From the NCBI GenBank assembly GCA_946409435.1, contig CAMJWJ010000005.1:1-51747 (forward strand): 51,747 nucleotides of DNA, in the 5' to 3' direction. The DNA comes from an uncultured Prevotella sp. (GTDB taxonomy: Bacteria; Bacteroidota; Bacteroidia; Bacteroidales; Bacteroidaceae). A model generated the notes under the pieces. It was not told the origin of the DNA. It saw only the letters and a program-made list of their open reading frames with translations, and did not search any database. The translations under genes and the position numbers were made by a program. Of the stretch, positions 32,516 through 41,468 are shown piece after piece (the stretch's first letter is position 1; each line of letters begins with the position of its first letter).

Positions 32516-32757
32516 GCCTGTTCCTCCTTTTCGTTACTTTTCGGACGACGCACGACGGCATATATCATTGACACGAAGCCTGCCAGACAAACCAGCGGAG
32601 CCACCTTGATGCGACGGGCACTGAAGATGTCGGGGTTGTAGGCCGTATCCGTAGAACCAGAACCGCTCATTAGCAGGAAACCGATGATGACAACTACCAT
32701 GCCGACAGCCAGCAGGATGTAGTTCAAACGGTCGAATGCAAAATCTTTCTTTTCCAT
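32512..32757 (-). CDS. small two-helix membrane protein (DUF3098)
   Basis: An 81-aa protein with two transmembrane helices (LNYILLAVGMVVVIIGFLLM and VAPLVCLAGFVSMIYAVV) separated by a short loop (AYNPDIFSARRIKVAP), matching DUF3098. It is conserved between ftsX and uppP in Bacteroidetes and is of unknown function; position suggests envelope biogenesis or division. Its stop overlaps the uppP start by 4 nt. Several Lys/Glu residues end the protein on the cytoplasmic side. Confidence 0.88.
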   Translation of the reverse strand: MEKKDFAFDRLNYILLAVGMVVVIIGFLLMSGSGSTDTAYNPDIFSARRIKVAPLVCLAGFVSMIYAVVRRPKSNEKEEQA

Positions 32758-32817
32758 ATCTCTTTTCTCTCTTTTCTGTAAGGTTGCAGATTGTTTCTTT
32801 TTACTATTCCTTTTGCC

Positions 32818-33696
32818 TTATATTTTATACAGTTCTCCAGCTGTCATGCGCAGGAACTTGTTGACAGCCAACCATGCACAAAGCAGCGTGATGACGATGC
32901 CGAACACGACGATGCTGGCTGCAGTCAGCACCAGCACCTCCCATGTGATGATGTCGAGTATGGCTGGTTCGGTCAGATAAAGACCGTAGATGCATGCAGC
33001 CAGTACGCCACAGGCCAGCACGGCAGCTATCAGACCTACCGTGACGGCCTGACGAAGGAACGGACGGCGGATGAATCCCCACGATGCTCCTACTAACTTC
33101 ATGGTGTGGATAACGAAACGGCGGGCATAGACGCTCAGCCGTACCGTGTTGCTGATCAGTGAGAACGATACGAATGTCAGCAACACTGCCAAGCCAAGGA
33201 GCAACAGACTGATGCGGCTCAGGTTCGTGTTTACCTTGTCCATCAGGTCCTCTTGATAGGCCAAGTCGCTCACTCGCTTGTCTTTTCTTATCTCGCTGGC
33301 TATCACCTTGAGCGAATCGCTGTTGACGTAGTCCGCTTTCAGCTGCACCTCCAGGGTGGCAGGGAAGGGGTTGAAACCAAGGAATTCAGAAGGGTCGCTG
33401 CCCAGCTCCTTGCTTTGCTCGCGCTGGGCCTGCTCTTTGCTGATGTAGTCGATGTTACGACTGTAAGGGCGGTGGTATAGGTCACGGCAGAAACGGTGGG
33501 CGTCGTTGACTGTTACCGTGTCTTTCAGCATGATTGTCACAGTCAGGTTCTCCTTCATGTGGGCTGACAGGTTACGAGCCGACAGCACGAAGAATACCAC
33601 CATACCCAACAATATCAGCACCATCATGGTGCTAATACATAGCGTAACAACCTGCATGCCACCTCGACTGCGGGGTTTGTTTTTCTTTTTACTCAT
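32818..33696 (-). CDS. ftsX: cell-division ABC transporter permease FtsX
   Basis: A 292-aa inner-membrane protein that with FtsE regulates peptidoglycan hydrolases at the septum. There is one helix after a basic N-terminus (VVTLCISTMMVLILLGMVVFFVL), a periplasmic domain (NLSAHMKENLTVTIMLKDTV to YQEDLMDKVNTNL) and three C-terminal helices, with the FtsX-typical VRLSVYARRFVIHTMKLVGASWGFIRRPF. The start is set at the ATG at 33696; the track start at 33708 is a GTG four codons earlier. ftsE is not in the window. It is the first gene of the operon, with a promoter about 60 nt upstream. Confidence 0.93.
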   Translation of the reverse strand: MSKKKNKPRSRGGMQVVTLCISTMMVLILLGMVVFFVLSARNLSAHMKENLTVTIMLKDTVTVNDAHRFCRDLYHRPYSRNIDYISKEQAQREQSKELGSDPSEFLGFNPFPATLEVQLKADYVNSDSLKVIASEIRKDKRVSDLAYQEDLMDKVNTNLSRISLLLLGLAVLLTFVSFSLISNTVRLSVYARRFVIHTMKLVGASWGFIRRPFLRQAVTVGLIAAVLACGVLAACIYGLYLTEPAILDIITWEVLVLTAASIVVFGIVITLLCAWLAVNKFLRMTAGELYKI

Positions 33697-33754
33697 TGTT
33701 GTGTACACCTAACCGACAGAGAGTTCAATCTGCCAGTTTTTTACCAATTTCGTG

Positions 33755-33762
33755 CAAAGGTA
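33755..33762 (-). promoter_or_regulatory. -7 box of the ftsX operon promoter
   Basis: TACCTTTG on the minus strand matches TAnnTTTG. A clear -33 TTTG was not seen at the expected distance. It lies back to back with the radical SAM gene promoter. Confidence 0.55.
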
Positions 33763-33802
33763 CGAAATAAATAAGAAATAAGGCATAAAAATACAAAAAT
33801 AT

Positions 33803-33833
33803 TTTGGTTTCTTACTTTTTCTTCTTACTTTTG
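33803..33833 (+). promoter_or_regulatory. Bacteroidetes-type promoter of the radical SAM gene
   Basis: TTTG at 33803-33806 and TACTTTTG at 33826-33833 are separated by 19 nt. The ATG at 33843 is only 10 nt downstream, so the mRNA is nearly leaderless and the longer track ORF, which starts inside the promoter, cannot be right. Confidence 0.8.
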
Positions 33834-33842
33834 CTCCTCGTT

Positions 33843-34646
33843 ATGAGTACAGTAATCTATCCTTCGCCCATTTTCGGCCCGGTTCATAGCCGCCGTCTGG
33901 GCATCTCGTTAGGTATTAACCTGCAGCCAGGAGACGGCAAGGTATGTACGTTTGACTGCATCTATTGTGAGTGTGGCTTCAACGGCGACCGCTTGCCCTG
34001 GGAGCAGCGCCCCTCGCGGAAGGAGGTTGCCAGCCGCCTGGAGCAGCAACTGCAGCAGATGACTGTCGAGGGGCAGCTGCCTGACGTGCTGACCTTTGCA
34101 GGTAATGGCGAACCGACGACTCATCCTCACTTTGCCGAGATTATCGGCGACACCATCCGTCTGCGCGACCAGTATTGTCCGAAGGCGAAAGTCTGTGTGC
34201 TGAGCAATTCTACGATGATACACCGTCAGTCAGTACGCGATGCGCTCATGCTGGTTGACGACAACATCCTGAAACTGGATACTGTCGACGAGGAGTATAT
34301 CCGTACCGTCGACCGTCCTGCGGGCCACTACCATGTCAGCAACATCATTGAGGACATGAAGGCCTTCAACGGGCATGTCATCATCCAGACTATGTTTATG
34401 CGGGGCACGGTGCAACAGACGACTGAGTCGGGCGAATGCAGGGAGGTGAGCGTCGACAATACCGGCGAACAGTATGTCGGCCCGTGGCTGGAGGCTGTCA
34501 AGGACATCAAGCCGCAGCAGGTCATGGTGTATACCATCGATCGGGAGACACCGGCCAAGGGGCTGGAAAAAGCCAGTCACGAACAGCTTGATGCCATTCG
34601 CGACCGGGTGATTGCTGCCGGCATTCCCTGCACGGCCAGTTATTAG
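33843..34646 (+). CDS. radical SAM protein
   Basis: A 267-aa protein with the radical SAM cluster motif CTFDCIYC (Cys35, Cys39, Cys42) preceded by FGPVHSRRLGISLGINLQPG. The SAM-binding GNGEPTTHP and the TVDRPAGHYHVSNIIEDMKAF stretch match the MoaA-like, Wyosine-type family of uncharacterised proteins widespread in anaerobes. No auxiliary Cys cluster is evident and there is no informative neighbour, so the substrate is unknown. The start at 33843 was chosen because the upstream residues (a run of Leu/Phe) derive from promoter DNA. Confidence 0.88.
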   Translation: MSTVIYPSPIFGPVHSRRLGISLGINLQPGDGKVCTFDCIYCECGFNGDRLPWEQRPSRKEVASRLEQQLQQMTVEGQLPDVLTFAGNGEPTTHPHFAEIIGDTIRLRDQYCPKAKVCVLSNSTMIHRQSVRDALMLVDDNILKLDTVDEEYIRTVDRPAGHYHVSNIIEDMKAFNGHVIIQTMFMRGTVQQTTESGECREVSVDNTGEQYVGPWLEAVKDIKPQQVMVYTIDRETPAKGLEKASHEQLDAIRDRVIAAGIPCTASY

Positions 34647-34694
34647 TCTCAGCTAATGATGCGCCTGACACCGATGGTGTTGAGTGCAGTACGC

Positions 34695-35855
34695 TTAGTT
34701 TTCCTTCACGAGCAGGTCTTTGGTCACCGTGTGCTGGCGCCCATCCTTGAAGAACAGCGTCACCTTGTGAATCTTCAGGTCGGTAGCTGTGGAGGGTACC
34801 GTCTTCTGCTCCTCGTTCCACGACCATTTCTGAGTGTGGAAAGGTTCCAGCGGTGTCGTGCTGCGCAGGTGGTTGACCTTGAGCACCTTGCCGGTGGCGT
34901 CTAACAGTTTGTAGGATACGTCGACAGACTTGATGGGCCGTGCCGTTGTGTTGGTATAGGCAAAGTCGAGCACCACGTGTCCGTCCTGGATGTCGTAGCC
35001 CCAGCTCTCCACATAGCCGTAAGGTATCTGTTCGCTCAGCGTCTTGAGGTATTCAGCGAAGGCGCGTTCGTTCTCGGCTATCGCGTATTCATAACATAGG
35101 TATTTGGGCGACGACAAGCTGTCGGCAAACACACGGGTGTGGTACTGGTATTCTTCGACATTGTTCAGCTGGCGGTTGTACATGCTGACGTGGATGACGG
35201 GATAGACATCCTTGTTGATGCCTATTGCTTCCTCCTGATAGTAAATGCTATCACGGACGATACCCAGACAGTACACGGTCTCGTCAATGGCATGGTGGCC
35301 GCAGATGGTACATACCAGCGGAGTGTTGCGCGTAGGCAGCTGGTGCCAGTCTGTCTCTCGACGGTATTGCAGCAGCTGGTTGTGTTCCAGTACACGCTGG
35401 ATAGAGTCGTGGCGCACCCTGGCAATGGAGTCGTCACGCACCTTCTTGGCAGCGTCGTCAATAGCTTTCTGACGCTCGTCGTTCAAGGCCTGATAGCGCT
35501 TGGCCAGTATTTCGGAGTTTTGTCTGATCATGTCTTCCAACACCTGACCCTCTACGATGGGAGCCAGCTTGCTACTCTTGTAGATTTTGGCAAACTCCTT
35601 GGTAAGCACAATCTGATAATTGGCATCGTCGGTTCGTACGTACGCACAACCGGTCTTCTTCTCAAAAGCATAGACATTGCCGCCTTCGTCTATCTTGTCT
35701 ACCAGCACGTCTTCGACAGAATGCCAGAAACCCTTGCTGTCCTTGCTGTATGAAACAAGGGCTTTGCGCACCAGCGAGTTCTGACCGTCGAATTGTGCCA
35801 AAGCGACAAGACACGGTACGGCCAGCAGCACAGTAAGTAATAATCTTTTTATCAT
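34695..35855 (-). CDS. exported protein of unknown function
   Basis: A 386-aa protein with a signal peptide (MIKRLLLTVLLAVPCLVALAQ). Residues of about 100-165 are a charged helical segment (QALNDERQKAIDDAAKKVRDDSIARVRHDSIQ), followed by a lone CTICGHH motif that could bind metal and a C-terminal beta-rich domain with an ARPIKSVDVSYKLLDATGKVL stretch, reminiscent of Ig-like or FxLD-type domains. I do not recognise a named family. It lies 13 nt after the barrel protein gene on the same strand, suggesting an envelope role. Confidence 0.8.
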   Translation of the reverse strand: MIKRLLLTVLLAVPCLVALAQFDGQNSLVRKALVSYSKDSKGFWHSVEDVLVDKIDEGGNVYAFEKKTGCAYVRTDDANYQIVLTKEFAKIYKSSKLAPIVEGQVLEDMIRQNSEILAKRYQALNDERQKAIDDAAKKVRDDSIARVRHDSIQRVLEHNQLLQYRRETDWHQLPTRNTPLVCTICGHHAIDETVYCLGIVRDSIYYQEEAIGINKDVYPVIHVSMYNRQLNNVEEYQYHTRVFADSLSSPKYLCYEYAIAENERAFAEYLKTLSEQIPYGYVESWGYDIQDGHVVLDFAYTNTTARPIKSVDVSYKLLDATGKVLKVNHLRSTTPLEPFHTQKWSWNEEQKTVPSTATDLKIHKVTLFFKDGRQHTVTKDLLVKEN

Positions 35856-35868
35856 TTGAACTTACCTT

Positions 35869-36528
35869 TTAGAAGTTGACACCGGCGTTGATGAAGAAGT
35901 TGCGAGTGTGAACGGCATCGAAGTCGCCCTTGTTGATATTGGCCAGACCGAAGTCAAAGCCCAACTCGGCATATACCATTTTATATTCGGCACCACAACC
36001 CAGGCGCAGGCCGCTGTCAAAGCGGTTGAAATTGTTGAAACTTTTCTCTGAAATGCGCTCGCCGTAGTATTTTGTCTTACCGCCAATGCCCAGAGAGAGG
36101 TAGCCGCCTAAGAACGGCTGGACAGTAAATTCGTCGGCCAATTCAAATGCATATTTCACCACGACAGGCAGCTGCAGGTAGCACAGGCGGGTGGTCACCT
36201 TTTGACTCCGCTCTAAGTTGGGGTTCAATGGGTCGGCATACAGCACATGTGTCTTTCCACCCTTCTCCGAGTAGTACAGGCCCGTCTCCAACCATAGCGG
36301 CATGTTGTTAGCCAGCTGGAAACCAAAGATGCCGCCGATGGCCAGCCCTGTGCGTGAGTCCATGTCGAAGTCGACGGTCTCGCTGCTCAGTGATGCTATG
36401 TTCAAACCTAATCGGATGCCGTAGTAGTGCTCCATATTGAAGTGGCTGAATTTGCTGTGCGTCTTGTTCTGTGCGAAGACTGGTACGGTCAGTACAACCG
36501 ACAATATCAGTGTGATTAGTTTTTTCAT
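35869..36528 (-). CDS. outer-membrane beta-barrel protein (porin-like/PorT-like)
   Basis: A 219-aa exported protein with signal peptide MKKLITLILSVVLTVPVFAQ. The mature part has alternating strands beginning YGIRLGLNIASLSS and ending with a C-terminal aromatic (FFINAGVNF), with FQLANNMPLWLETGLYYSEKGGK and YLQLPVVVKYAFE typical of the PorT-like outer-membrane family. Function unknown. It heads a two-gene unit with the exported protein at 34695. A -7 box (TACCTTTG) is at 36565-36572 on the minus strand. Confidence 0.87.
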   Translation of the reverse strand: MKKLITLILSVVLTVPVFAQNKTHSKFSHFNMEHYYGIRLGLNIASLSSETVDFDMDSRTGLAIGGIFGFQLANNMPLWLETGLYYSEKGGKTHVLYADPLNPNLERSQKVTTRLCYLQLPVVVKYAFELADEFTVQPFLGGYLSLGIGGKTKYYGERISEKSFNNFNRFDSGLRLGCGAEYKMVYAELGFDFGLANINKGDFDAVHTRNFFINAGVNF

Positions 36529-36564
36529 ATTGCTTGAATGTTACAATGTTGTTGTTTTCGGCGG

Positions 36565-36572
36565 CAAAGGTA
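36565..36572 (-). promoter_or_regulatory. -7 box upstream of the barrel protein gene
   Basis: TACCTTTG on the minus strand fits the -7 consensus, 37 nt before the start codon. No good -33 element was found in the A-rich sequence upstream. Confidence 0.5.
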
Positions 36573-36632
36573 AGTATTTTTAATGAAATAAAAAAAGGAA
36601 AAGTAAAGAAAAACAAGTGTGAGTTGTTTTTT

Positions 36633-37496
36633 TTAGTCATTTAGCATCTGTTGAACCTGATTGGTCAAATCCACAAACTCAGCTATCGTCAGCTGTTCGG
36701 GACGACGCGTCATGACGGGCAGCTGGTAGAAACTGTCGGTGGCAGGATGCTGGCTGTCGAATATCTGGCGCAGCGAGACGCGCAGCATCTTGCGTCGCTG
36801 GTTGAACACCGTCTTGACGACACGCCGGAACAGCTGTTCGTCGCAGTCTAAGTGCTGTACGCTGTTGCGTGTCATGCGGATGACGGCACTCTGCACCTTG
36901 GGCGGCGGATTGAATACCGACGGCTCGACGGTGAACAGGTATTCCACGTCGTACCATGCCTGGATGAGTACCGACAGGATGCCGTACTGCTTGTTGCCTG
37001 GCTTGGCAGCCATACGAATGGCCACCTCGTGCTGTATCATGCCCGTACAGCAGGGGATGAGGTCGCGGTTGTCGAGCATCTTGAAGAAAATTTGCGACGA
37101 GATGTCGTAGGGGTAGTTGCCGGTCAGCACAAAGGGCTGTCCGCCGAACACCGTCGTCAGGTCCATCCGTAGGAAGTCACCTTCAATAATCACGTCGCTG
37201 CCGCTGTTGCGTGGCGTCGCTGTCGGCACAGATTCATCCGGCGTCTGCTCTTGCCCAACTGGTCTTTCTGCAAACAGCGTCTTCTTCAGGTAGGCCACGC
37301 TCTCGCGGTCTATCTCCACCACCTTCAGCGGGCGTGGCTTGCCGACTAAGAACTGTGTCATGACACCCATGCCAGGCCCTACCTCCAATACGGGCAGGTC
37401 CGGGCATGCGTCCACCGTGTCGGCTATGCGGCGTGCTATCGTCAGGTCGGTCAGGAAGTGCTGGCCGAGATTCTTTTTAGGTCGTACTTGTTTCAT
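36633..37496 (-). CDS. rsmA: 16S rRNA dimethyladenosine transferase
   Basis: KsgA/RsmA dimethylates two adenosines of the 16S rRNA 3' hairpin during 30S maturation. The 287-aa protein shows KKNLGQHFL, the SAM-binding VLEVGPGMGVMTQFL, and the catalytic motif GNYPYDIS (NLPF-type, with Tyr at position 2 as in Bacteroidetes). A segment ERPVGQEQTPDESVPTATPRNSGSDV (about 78-103) sits between the two SAM-site elements and is low in complexity, absent from typical members. The start is 3 nt after the end of the large BspA-like gene upstream on the same strand, an unusual tight junction for a housekeeping gene. Confidence 0.95.
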   Translation of the reverse strand: MKQVRPKKNLGQHFLTDLTIARRIADTVDACPDLPVLEVGPGMGVMTQFLVGKPRPLKVVEIDRESVAYLKKTLFAERPVGQEQTPDESVPTATPRNSGSDVIIEGDFLRMDLTTVFGGQPFVLTGNYPYDISSQIFFKMLDNRDLIPCCTGMIQHEVAIRMAAKPGNKQYGILSVLIQAWYDVEYLFTVEPSVFNPPPKVQSAVIRMTRNSVQHLDCDEQLFRRVVKTVFNQRRKMLRVSLRQIFDSQHPATDSFYQLPVMTRRPEQLTIAEFVDLTNQVQQMLND

Positions 37497-37499
37497 TCT

Positions 37500-40400
37500 T
37501 CAGTCATCTTTTAGTTCAAATCTTCTGGCTTCCGTTGCGGCTGCAATATTAATGACCTCTTGAATATCCAAAGCATTTATCTTGCCGTCACCGTTGATGT
37601 CATACTTGCTTTCTGCTGATTCGACTACGGCAGCATTGATGATTTCCTGAACATCCAGTGCATTGACGATGCCGTTGCAGTTGACATCACCTTTTTGCAA
37701 TATCATGGCTGCACAATTTTCTGTGACGTCTGCAGGTCCATAAGTATTATTAGTCGAATCATAGCTCCATACACCGCGAGGTGTCGACCCATCATAAGTT
37801 TGGCTTCCTACAATAAGTACGACATCAGGAGTATAGAAATTATTCGAACATATACTTGATCCGATAGACCAACCTATAACACCTGCTCCAAAACTGCTTG
37901 ACCCCGAACCTATAGTACTATTTATGGTGCAACCAGAAACCATATTGTCACATATAATTGTAGACGGATATGTATTACTTCCGAAAATGCCGCCAACGTC
38001 ATACGGACCTGTGACATCACCCTGATTCTGACAATTCTTGACGGAGCTATTTTGTCCTGTTATCAGTCCGACAATACCTCCAATCCAAAAGCCGTCAGAG
38101 ACAACGTTACCATAATTTTCGCAATTCAGTATATTACCTGCATCAAGGTCACCGGCAATACCACCTGTCATTCCATTCTCCGATTCGCAAGTAATTGCAC
38201 CATAGTTCTTGCAATTACTGATAGTACCCATGTTATCTCCGCATATACCTGCGACATGATACTTTGTGCATGAAACAGCGGCGAAATTGACACAATTGTC
38301 AATAGTTCCCTTATTTGATCCGGCAATACCTGCAACATTACTCGTGTAACCATTAATCTTGCAGCTCTCATCAATGGTGACGTTAGCTACTAAGCCATTC
38401 TTACCGATATAGCCAAACAGAGCCTTGTCTGTCGACAAGTTCATGATGCTGACCCCGTTACCGTCAAAATTGCCAGAGAAACCAATGACCACTTCATTAC
38501 CATTTGTATCGTATTCACCTCTTCCTATGGCCGTATAAGTAATGCCGCTGAAATCTATTTCAGCCTTGCCTACCTTAAAGTATGTGCCACTGTACGAATT
38601 TCCGTTATTGACATCTCTTGCCAACACCTTGAAATCTCCTATAGTATTAATGATGTATGGTGAATCGGCTGTCCCATCTCCTCCGCTAAACATTTCTGGG
38701 TCTGAGATCTGCTTGATACACAGGAAATCCTTCCAAACGTCAGCTTTCAAATAGAGATCAACACATCCTTCTGGTACGTATAAATACATGTTTTCAACAT
38801 TCGTAAATGTTGACGAACTGATTATAACTGGCTCAGCCATTCCTACCTTTACCTTCTCCATGTTCGAGCAACCGCTAAAACACCATTCGCCGATAGAGGT
38901 GATGCTTTGCGGAAGACTAATCTCTACGAGATTCGAAATGTTACTAAAAGCTCCTGGGGAAACGGATATAGTACCCTCGTCAATGGTAATAGCACTTCGT
39001 TCGGGCATTTCTCCCTTATATTTATAGGCTATTTTCCCAACATAGACGATGCCGTCTTCTTTGTCATTATACCACTGGGTATAATCAAAAGCCTGACTTC
39101 CAATATAATTGATAGTACTTGGGAAATCAATAGAAGCCAGATTTGTGCAGATAGAGAAAGCTGCCGCTCCTATTGAATGTACATTCTCTGGGATAACTAT
39201 AGACGTAAGACTGGTACATCCGCTAAACGAAGAATCTTCTATCTTGTCAATGGCTGAGGGAATAGTAAAAGATGTCAACGCTGTGCAGTTGGCAAATGCT
39301 GAACTGCCTATATAAGTAACGGTTTGTGGCAATGAGATAGTTGTAATACTGCTACATCCGGAAAATGTTCCCCATCCTATGGATTCGATACTATTGGGGA
39401 TGTCGACAGTTACCAAGTTCGAACAGCCTTCAAACATTGAACTACCTGTCTTTGTGAATCCATCTTTCAAAATAACAGTCCGTAGTTGTGAACAATTCTT
39501 GAAAACTTCGCTATAAATAGTTCTAACGCTACCGGCGATTTCTACGCTTTCCAAACCGGTACACTTCTTGAAAGCCTCATCGTATATTTCTGTTACACCA
39601 TCAGGAATAATTGCGGAAGTCAGTTTGTAGCATTGCTCAAAAGCCTCGGTTCCAATTGCATCTATTGATGAGGGTATTACTACGGAAGTGATATTAGTCC
39701 TTCTAAACGATCTATAACCGATACTTATAACTCTATAGCCATAAACAACAGACGGAATGGTCACATTACCTTCATAACTTGTAGAAATAGCTGCCGAGGA
39801 GCCATTACCAACCATACAAGTTCTTTCCGTGTTGCTTATGACTTTAAATGTCATGTCAATATCTTCTAAAGTCTTTGCTGAAAATGTATCTCCGTCCTGG
39901 AGCTGTGAAGGCATTTCAATGATCTCCATAAACTCCTTCCAGTAGTCGGCAGCCTCGTAGGCTGCCTTGCAGCCTGCGGGAACATAGAGCGTAGCGTTAG
40001 CACGATTGGAGAAAGTGAAAGAAGTGATTGCTATTGGCTCTGTTGCCTCGACAGTTACAGCACTTAGGTTGCTACAACCCCAGAAAGCAGAACTGCCAAT
40101 AAAGATCACACTACTTGGTATGACCACCGATTCTAAACTCTCCAATTCATAAAAAGCATAAATGCCTACAGTGGTGATATCGTCTGGAATCACCAAATGC
40201 CTGATGGCAGAGATGTTACCATCTGAAGTCTGCAGTAATAAGCTCTTAGCAAAAGATAACGGATTAGAACGAGTATAAGAAAATGAGGATTTGCACCAGG
40301 CACTGACGTCAGTGATGACTACTTGCTTCAATGCGTTACAATCTCGAAATGCATCTTCTCCGCTGAAATAGCATTTCGTTCCATCAAAAGTAATAGAAGT

Positions 40401-40892
40401 CAATCCTATACAATCTCGAAATACGTTTTTGCCAAATACCACAGAGTTCCGCCCTATCTTGACACTTTCCAATGAAGTACAATTGCGGACTGCACTGTTC
40501 CCGATGGAGGTCACATTGTCAGGAAATACCAAGTTTTTGAAACCAGAGTTATATAATGCATATCTATCAATGGTCGTCAGACTCGAAGGGAATTCTATAG
40601 TAGCCAGGTTAGTACAGCCAGATAATGCATATTGGTCGATAGCAGTCACACCAGTAAAGTACTTGAACTCGCTGAAGCTTGAAATCTCTGTATTGTTTTG
40701 GAATACGGTCCCTATACTTGTAACGGCTGCCGCTTCCTCTTCGCTGAGTTCACCATCACTGTTGCTGTCCCAGTTTGCTACACATATTGCTTTCACGTTG
40801 TCGTCTGCAAAGGTGACATTCTGTGCAAAAACATTTGTTGTAATCATGCTGATGATTACTGCATACAGGAACGTTAATCTTACTTGTTTCAT
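37500..40892 (-). CDS. BspA-like leucine-rich-repeat surface protein with dockerin-like C-terminus
   Basis: A 1130-aa exported protein (signal peptide MKQVRLTFLYAVIISMITTNVFAQ). An EF-hand-like segment follows (WDSNSDGELSEEEAAAV), then two blocks of BspA/LRR_5 repeats (about 60-330 and 375-720, for example CTSLESVKIG, SAFWGCSNLSAVTV), a GLUG-type repeat region (about 830-1050, NVAGIAGSNKGTIDNC) and two dockerin-like calcium loops (GDVNCNGIVNALDVQEIINA, YDINGDGKINALDIQEVINI). No T9SS C-terminal sorting domain is seen, so surface attachment is unexplained. BspA proteins bind host or microbial surfaces. Base composition is visibly more A+T-rich than neighbouring genes, suggesting acquisition. 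The stop is 3 nt before rsmA. Confidence 0.92.
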   Translation of the reverse strand: MKQVRLTFLYAVIISMITTNVFAQNVTFADDNVKAICVANWDSNSDGELSEEEAAAVTSIGTVFQNNTEISSFSEFKYFTGVTAIDQYALSGCTNLATIEFPSSLTTIDRYALYNSGFKNLVFPDNVTSIGNSAVRNCTSLESVKIGRNSVVFGKNVFRDCIGLTSITFDGTKCYFSGEDAFRDCNALKQVVITDVSAWCKSSFSYTRSNPLSFAKSLLLQTSDGNISAIRHLVIPDDITTVGIYAFYELESLESVVIPSSVIFIGSSAFWGCSNLSAVTVEATEPIAITSFTFSNRANATLYVPAGCKAAYEAADYWKEFMEIIEMPSQLQDGDTFSAKTLEDIDMTFKVISNTERTCMVGNGSSAAISTSYEGNVTIPSVVYGYRVISIGYRSFRRTNITSVVIPSSIDAIGTEAFEQCYKLTSAIIPDGVTEIYDEAFKKCTGLESVEIAGSVRTIYSEVFKNCSQLRTVILKDGFTKTGSSMFEGCSNLVTVDIPNSIESIGWGTFSGCSSITTISLPQTVTYIGSSAFANCTALTSFTIPSAIDKIEDSSFSGCTSLTSIVIPENVHSIGAAAFSICTNLASIDFPSTINYIGSQAFDYTQWYNDKEDGIVYVGKIAYKYKGEMPERSAITIDEGTISVSPGAFSNISNLVEISLPQSITSIGEWCFSGCSNMEKVKVGMAEPVIISSSTFTNVENMYLYVPEGCVDLYLKADVWKDFLCIKQISDPEMFSGGDGTADSPYIINTIGDFKVLARDVNNGNSYSGTYFKVGKAEIDFSGITYTAIGRGEYDTNGNEVVIGFSGNFDGNGVSIMNLSTDKALFGYIGKNGLVANVTIDESCKINGYTSNVAGIAGSNKGTIDNCVNFAAVSCTKYHVAGICGDNMGTISNCKNYGAITCESENGMTGGIAGDLDAGNILNCENYGNVVSDGFWIGGIVGLITGQNSSVKNCQNQGDVTGPYDVGGIFGSNTYPSTIICDNMVSGCTINSTIGSGSSSFGAGVIGWSIGSSICSNNFYTPDVVLIVGSQTYDGSTPRGVWSYDSTNNTYGPADVTENCAAMILQKGDVNCNGIVNALDVQEIINAAVVESAESKYDINGDGKINALDIQEVINIAAATEARRFELKDD

Positions 40893-40978
40893 ATCAATTG
40901 TTTTTTATATCTCTAAATTCTATGTCAGAGTTTCCACTTTCCTTGGTGTATTATAGGACAAAAACATCAATGACATGG

Positions 40979-40986
40979 CAAAGGTA
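40979..40986 (-). promoter_or_regulatory. -7 box of the BspA-like gene
   Basis: TACCTTTG on the minus strand, about 87 nt before the ATG, with only a weak ATTG upstream as -33. It implies a leader of about 80 nt. Confidence 0.5.
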
Positions 40987-41186
40987 AGCATTAAATCTGA
41001 AACAATCACTCTTTTCGGAAGTTTTTTTTGTATTTGCGTGGTTGAAATGTCTTCAGTAAATTTTGTTTCTGTCACAGAAACACTCTGTTTCTGTGGCAGA
41101 AATTCCAGTAAGTTCGCATCGTACTGAAAGACATTGTCACCCTCTGCCGTTTCAGATTGACATGAAACCGTAATGAAAAGCACTAC

Positions 41187-41357
41187 TACGCGCGTATAGT
41201 TGTCTTTTGCACTTTTTGACCCTCACCCGACGCACCCGCAGCACCTAAACTTTATCTGATGTAACATGCCGGATGTTACGCCACGCAAAGTATAGGTGCT
41301 GCGGGTGCGTCGGGTGAGGGCTGTTTTCCCCTTTCGCTATTATAATACGCGCGCGTA
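41187..41357. repeat. 171-bp palindromic element with 28-bp perfect arms and CG palindromes at both ends
   Basis: Arms at 41220-41247 (starting CCCTCACCCGACGCACC) and 41293-41320 are perfect 28-bp inverted repeats. One mismatch further in, ACTTT/AAAGT continues the stem, and a nested hairpin GTAACAT-GCCGG-ATGTTAC (41261-41279) fills the centre. The outer edges are self-complementary TACGCGCGTA (41187-41196) and TACGCGCGCGTA (41346-41357). No gene inside. It could be a non-autonomous element, a cruciform binding site or a strong RNA hairpin. Confidence 0.85.
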
Positions 41358-41437
41358 CAGACATCGCCTTTGTCGGGCTAAACCTTTGAATATCTCTTTG
41401 AATATCCGGTGCGATACAAACAAAAAGCCGTTTTCCT

Positions 41438-41468
41438 TTTGTATTTCTCTCACTTTTTCGTATCTTTG
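41438..41468 (+). promoter_or_regulatory. Bacteroidetes-type promoter of metH
   Basis: TTTG at 41438-41441 and TATCTTTG at 41461-41468 with a 19-nt spacer match the consensus fully. Transcription near 41475 leaves a leader of about 33 nt, too short for a cobalamin or SAM riboswitch. Confidence 0.82.

Noticed and set aside
37500-37700. T9SS C-terminal sorting domain on the BspA-like protein
   Set aside because: The C-terminus is two dockerin-like calcium loops followed by a short charged tail; no beta-sandwich sorting domain is visible.
40920-41183. 87-aa minus-strand ORF upstream of the BspA-like gene
   Set aside because: It spans the predicted promoter of the BspA-like gene, has no family features and no recognisable start context.
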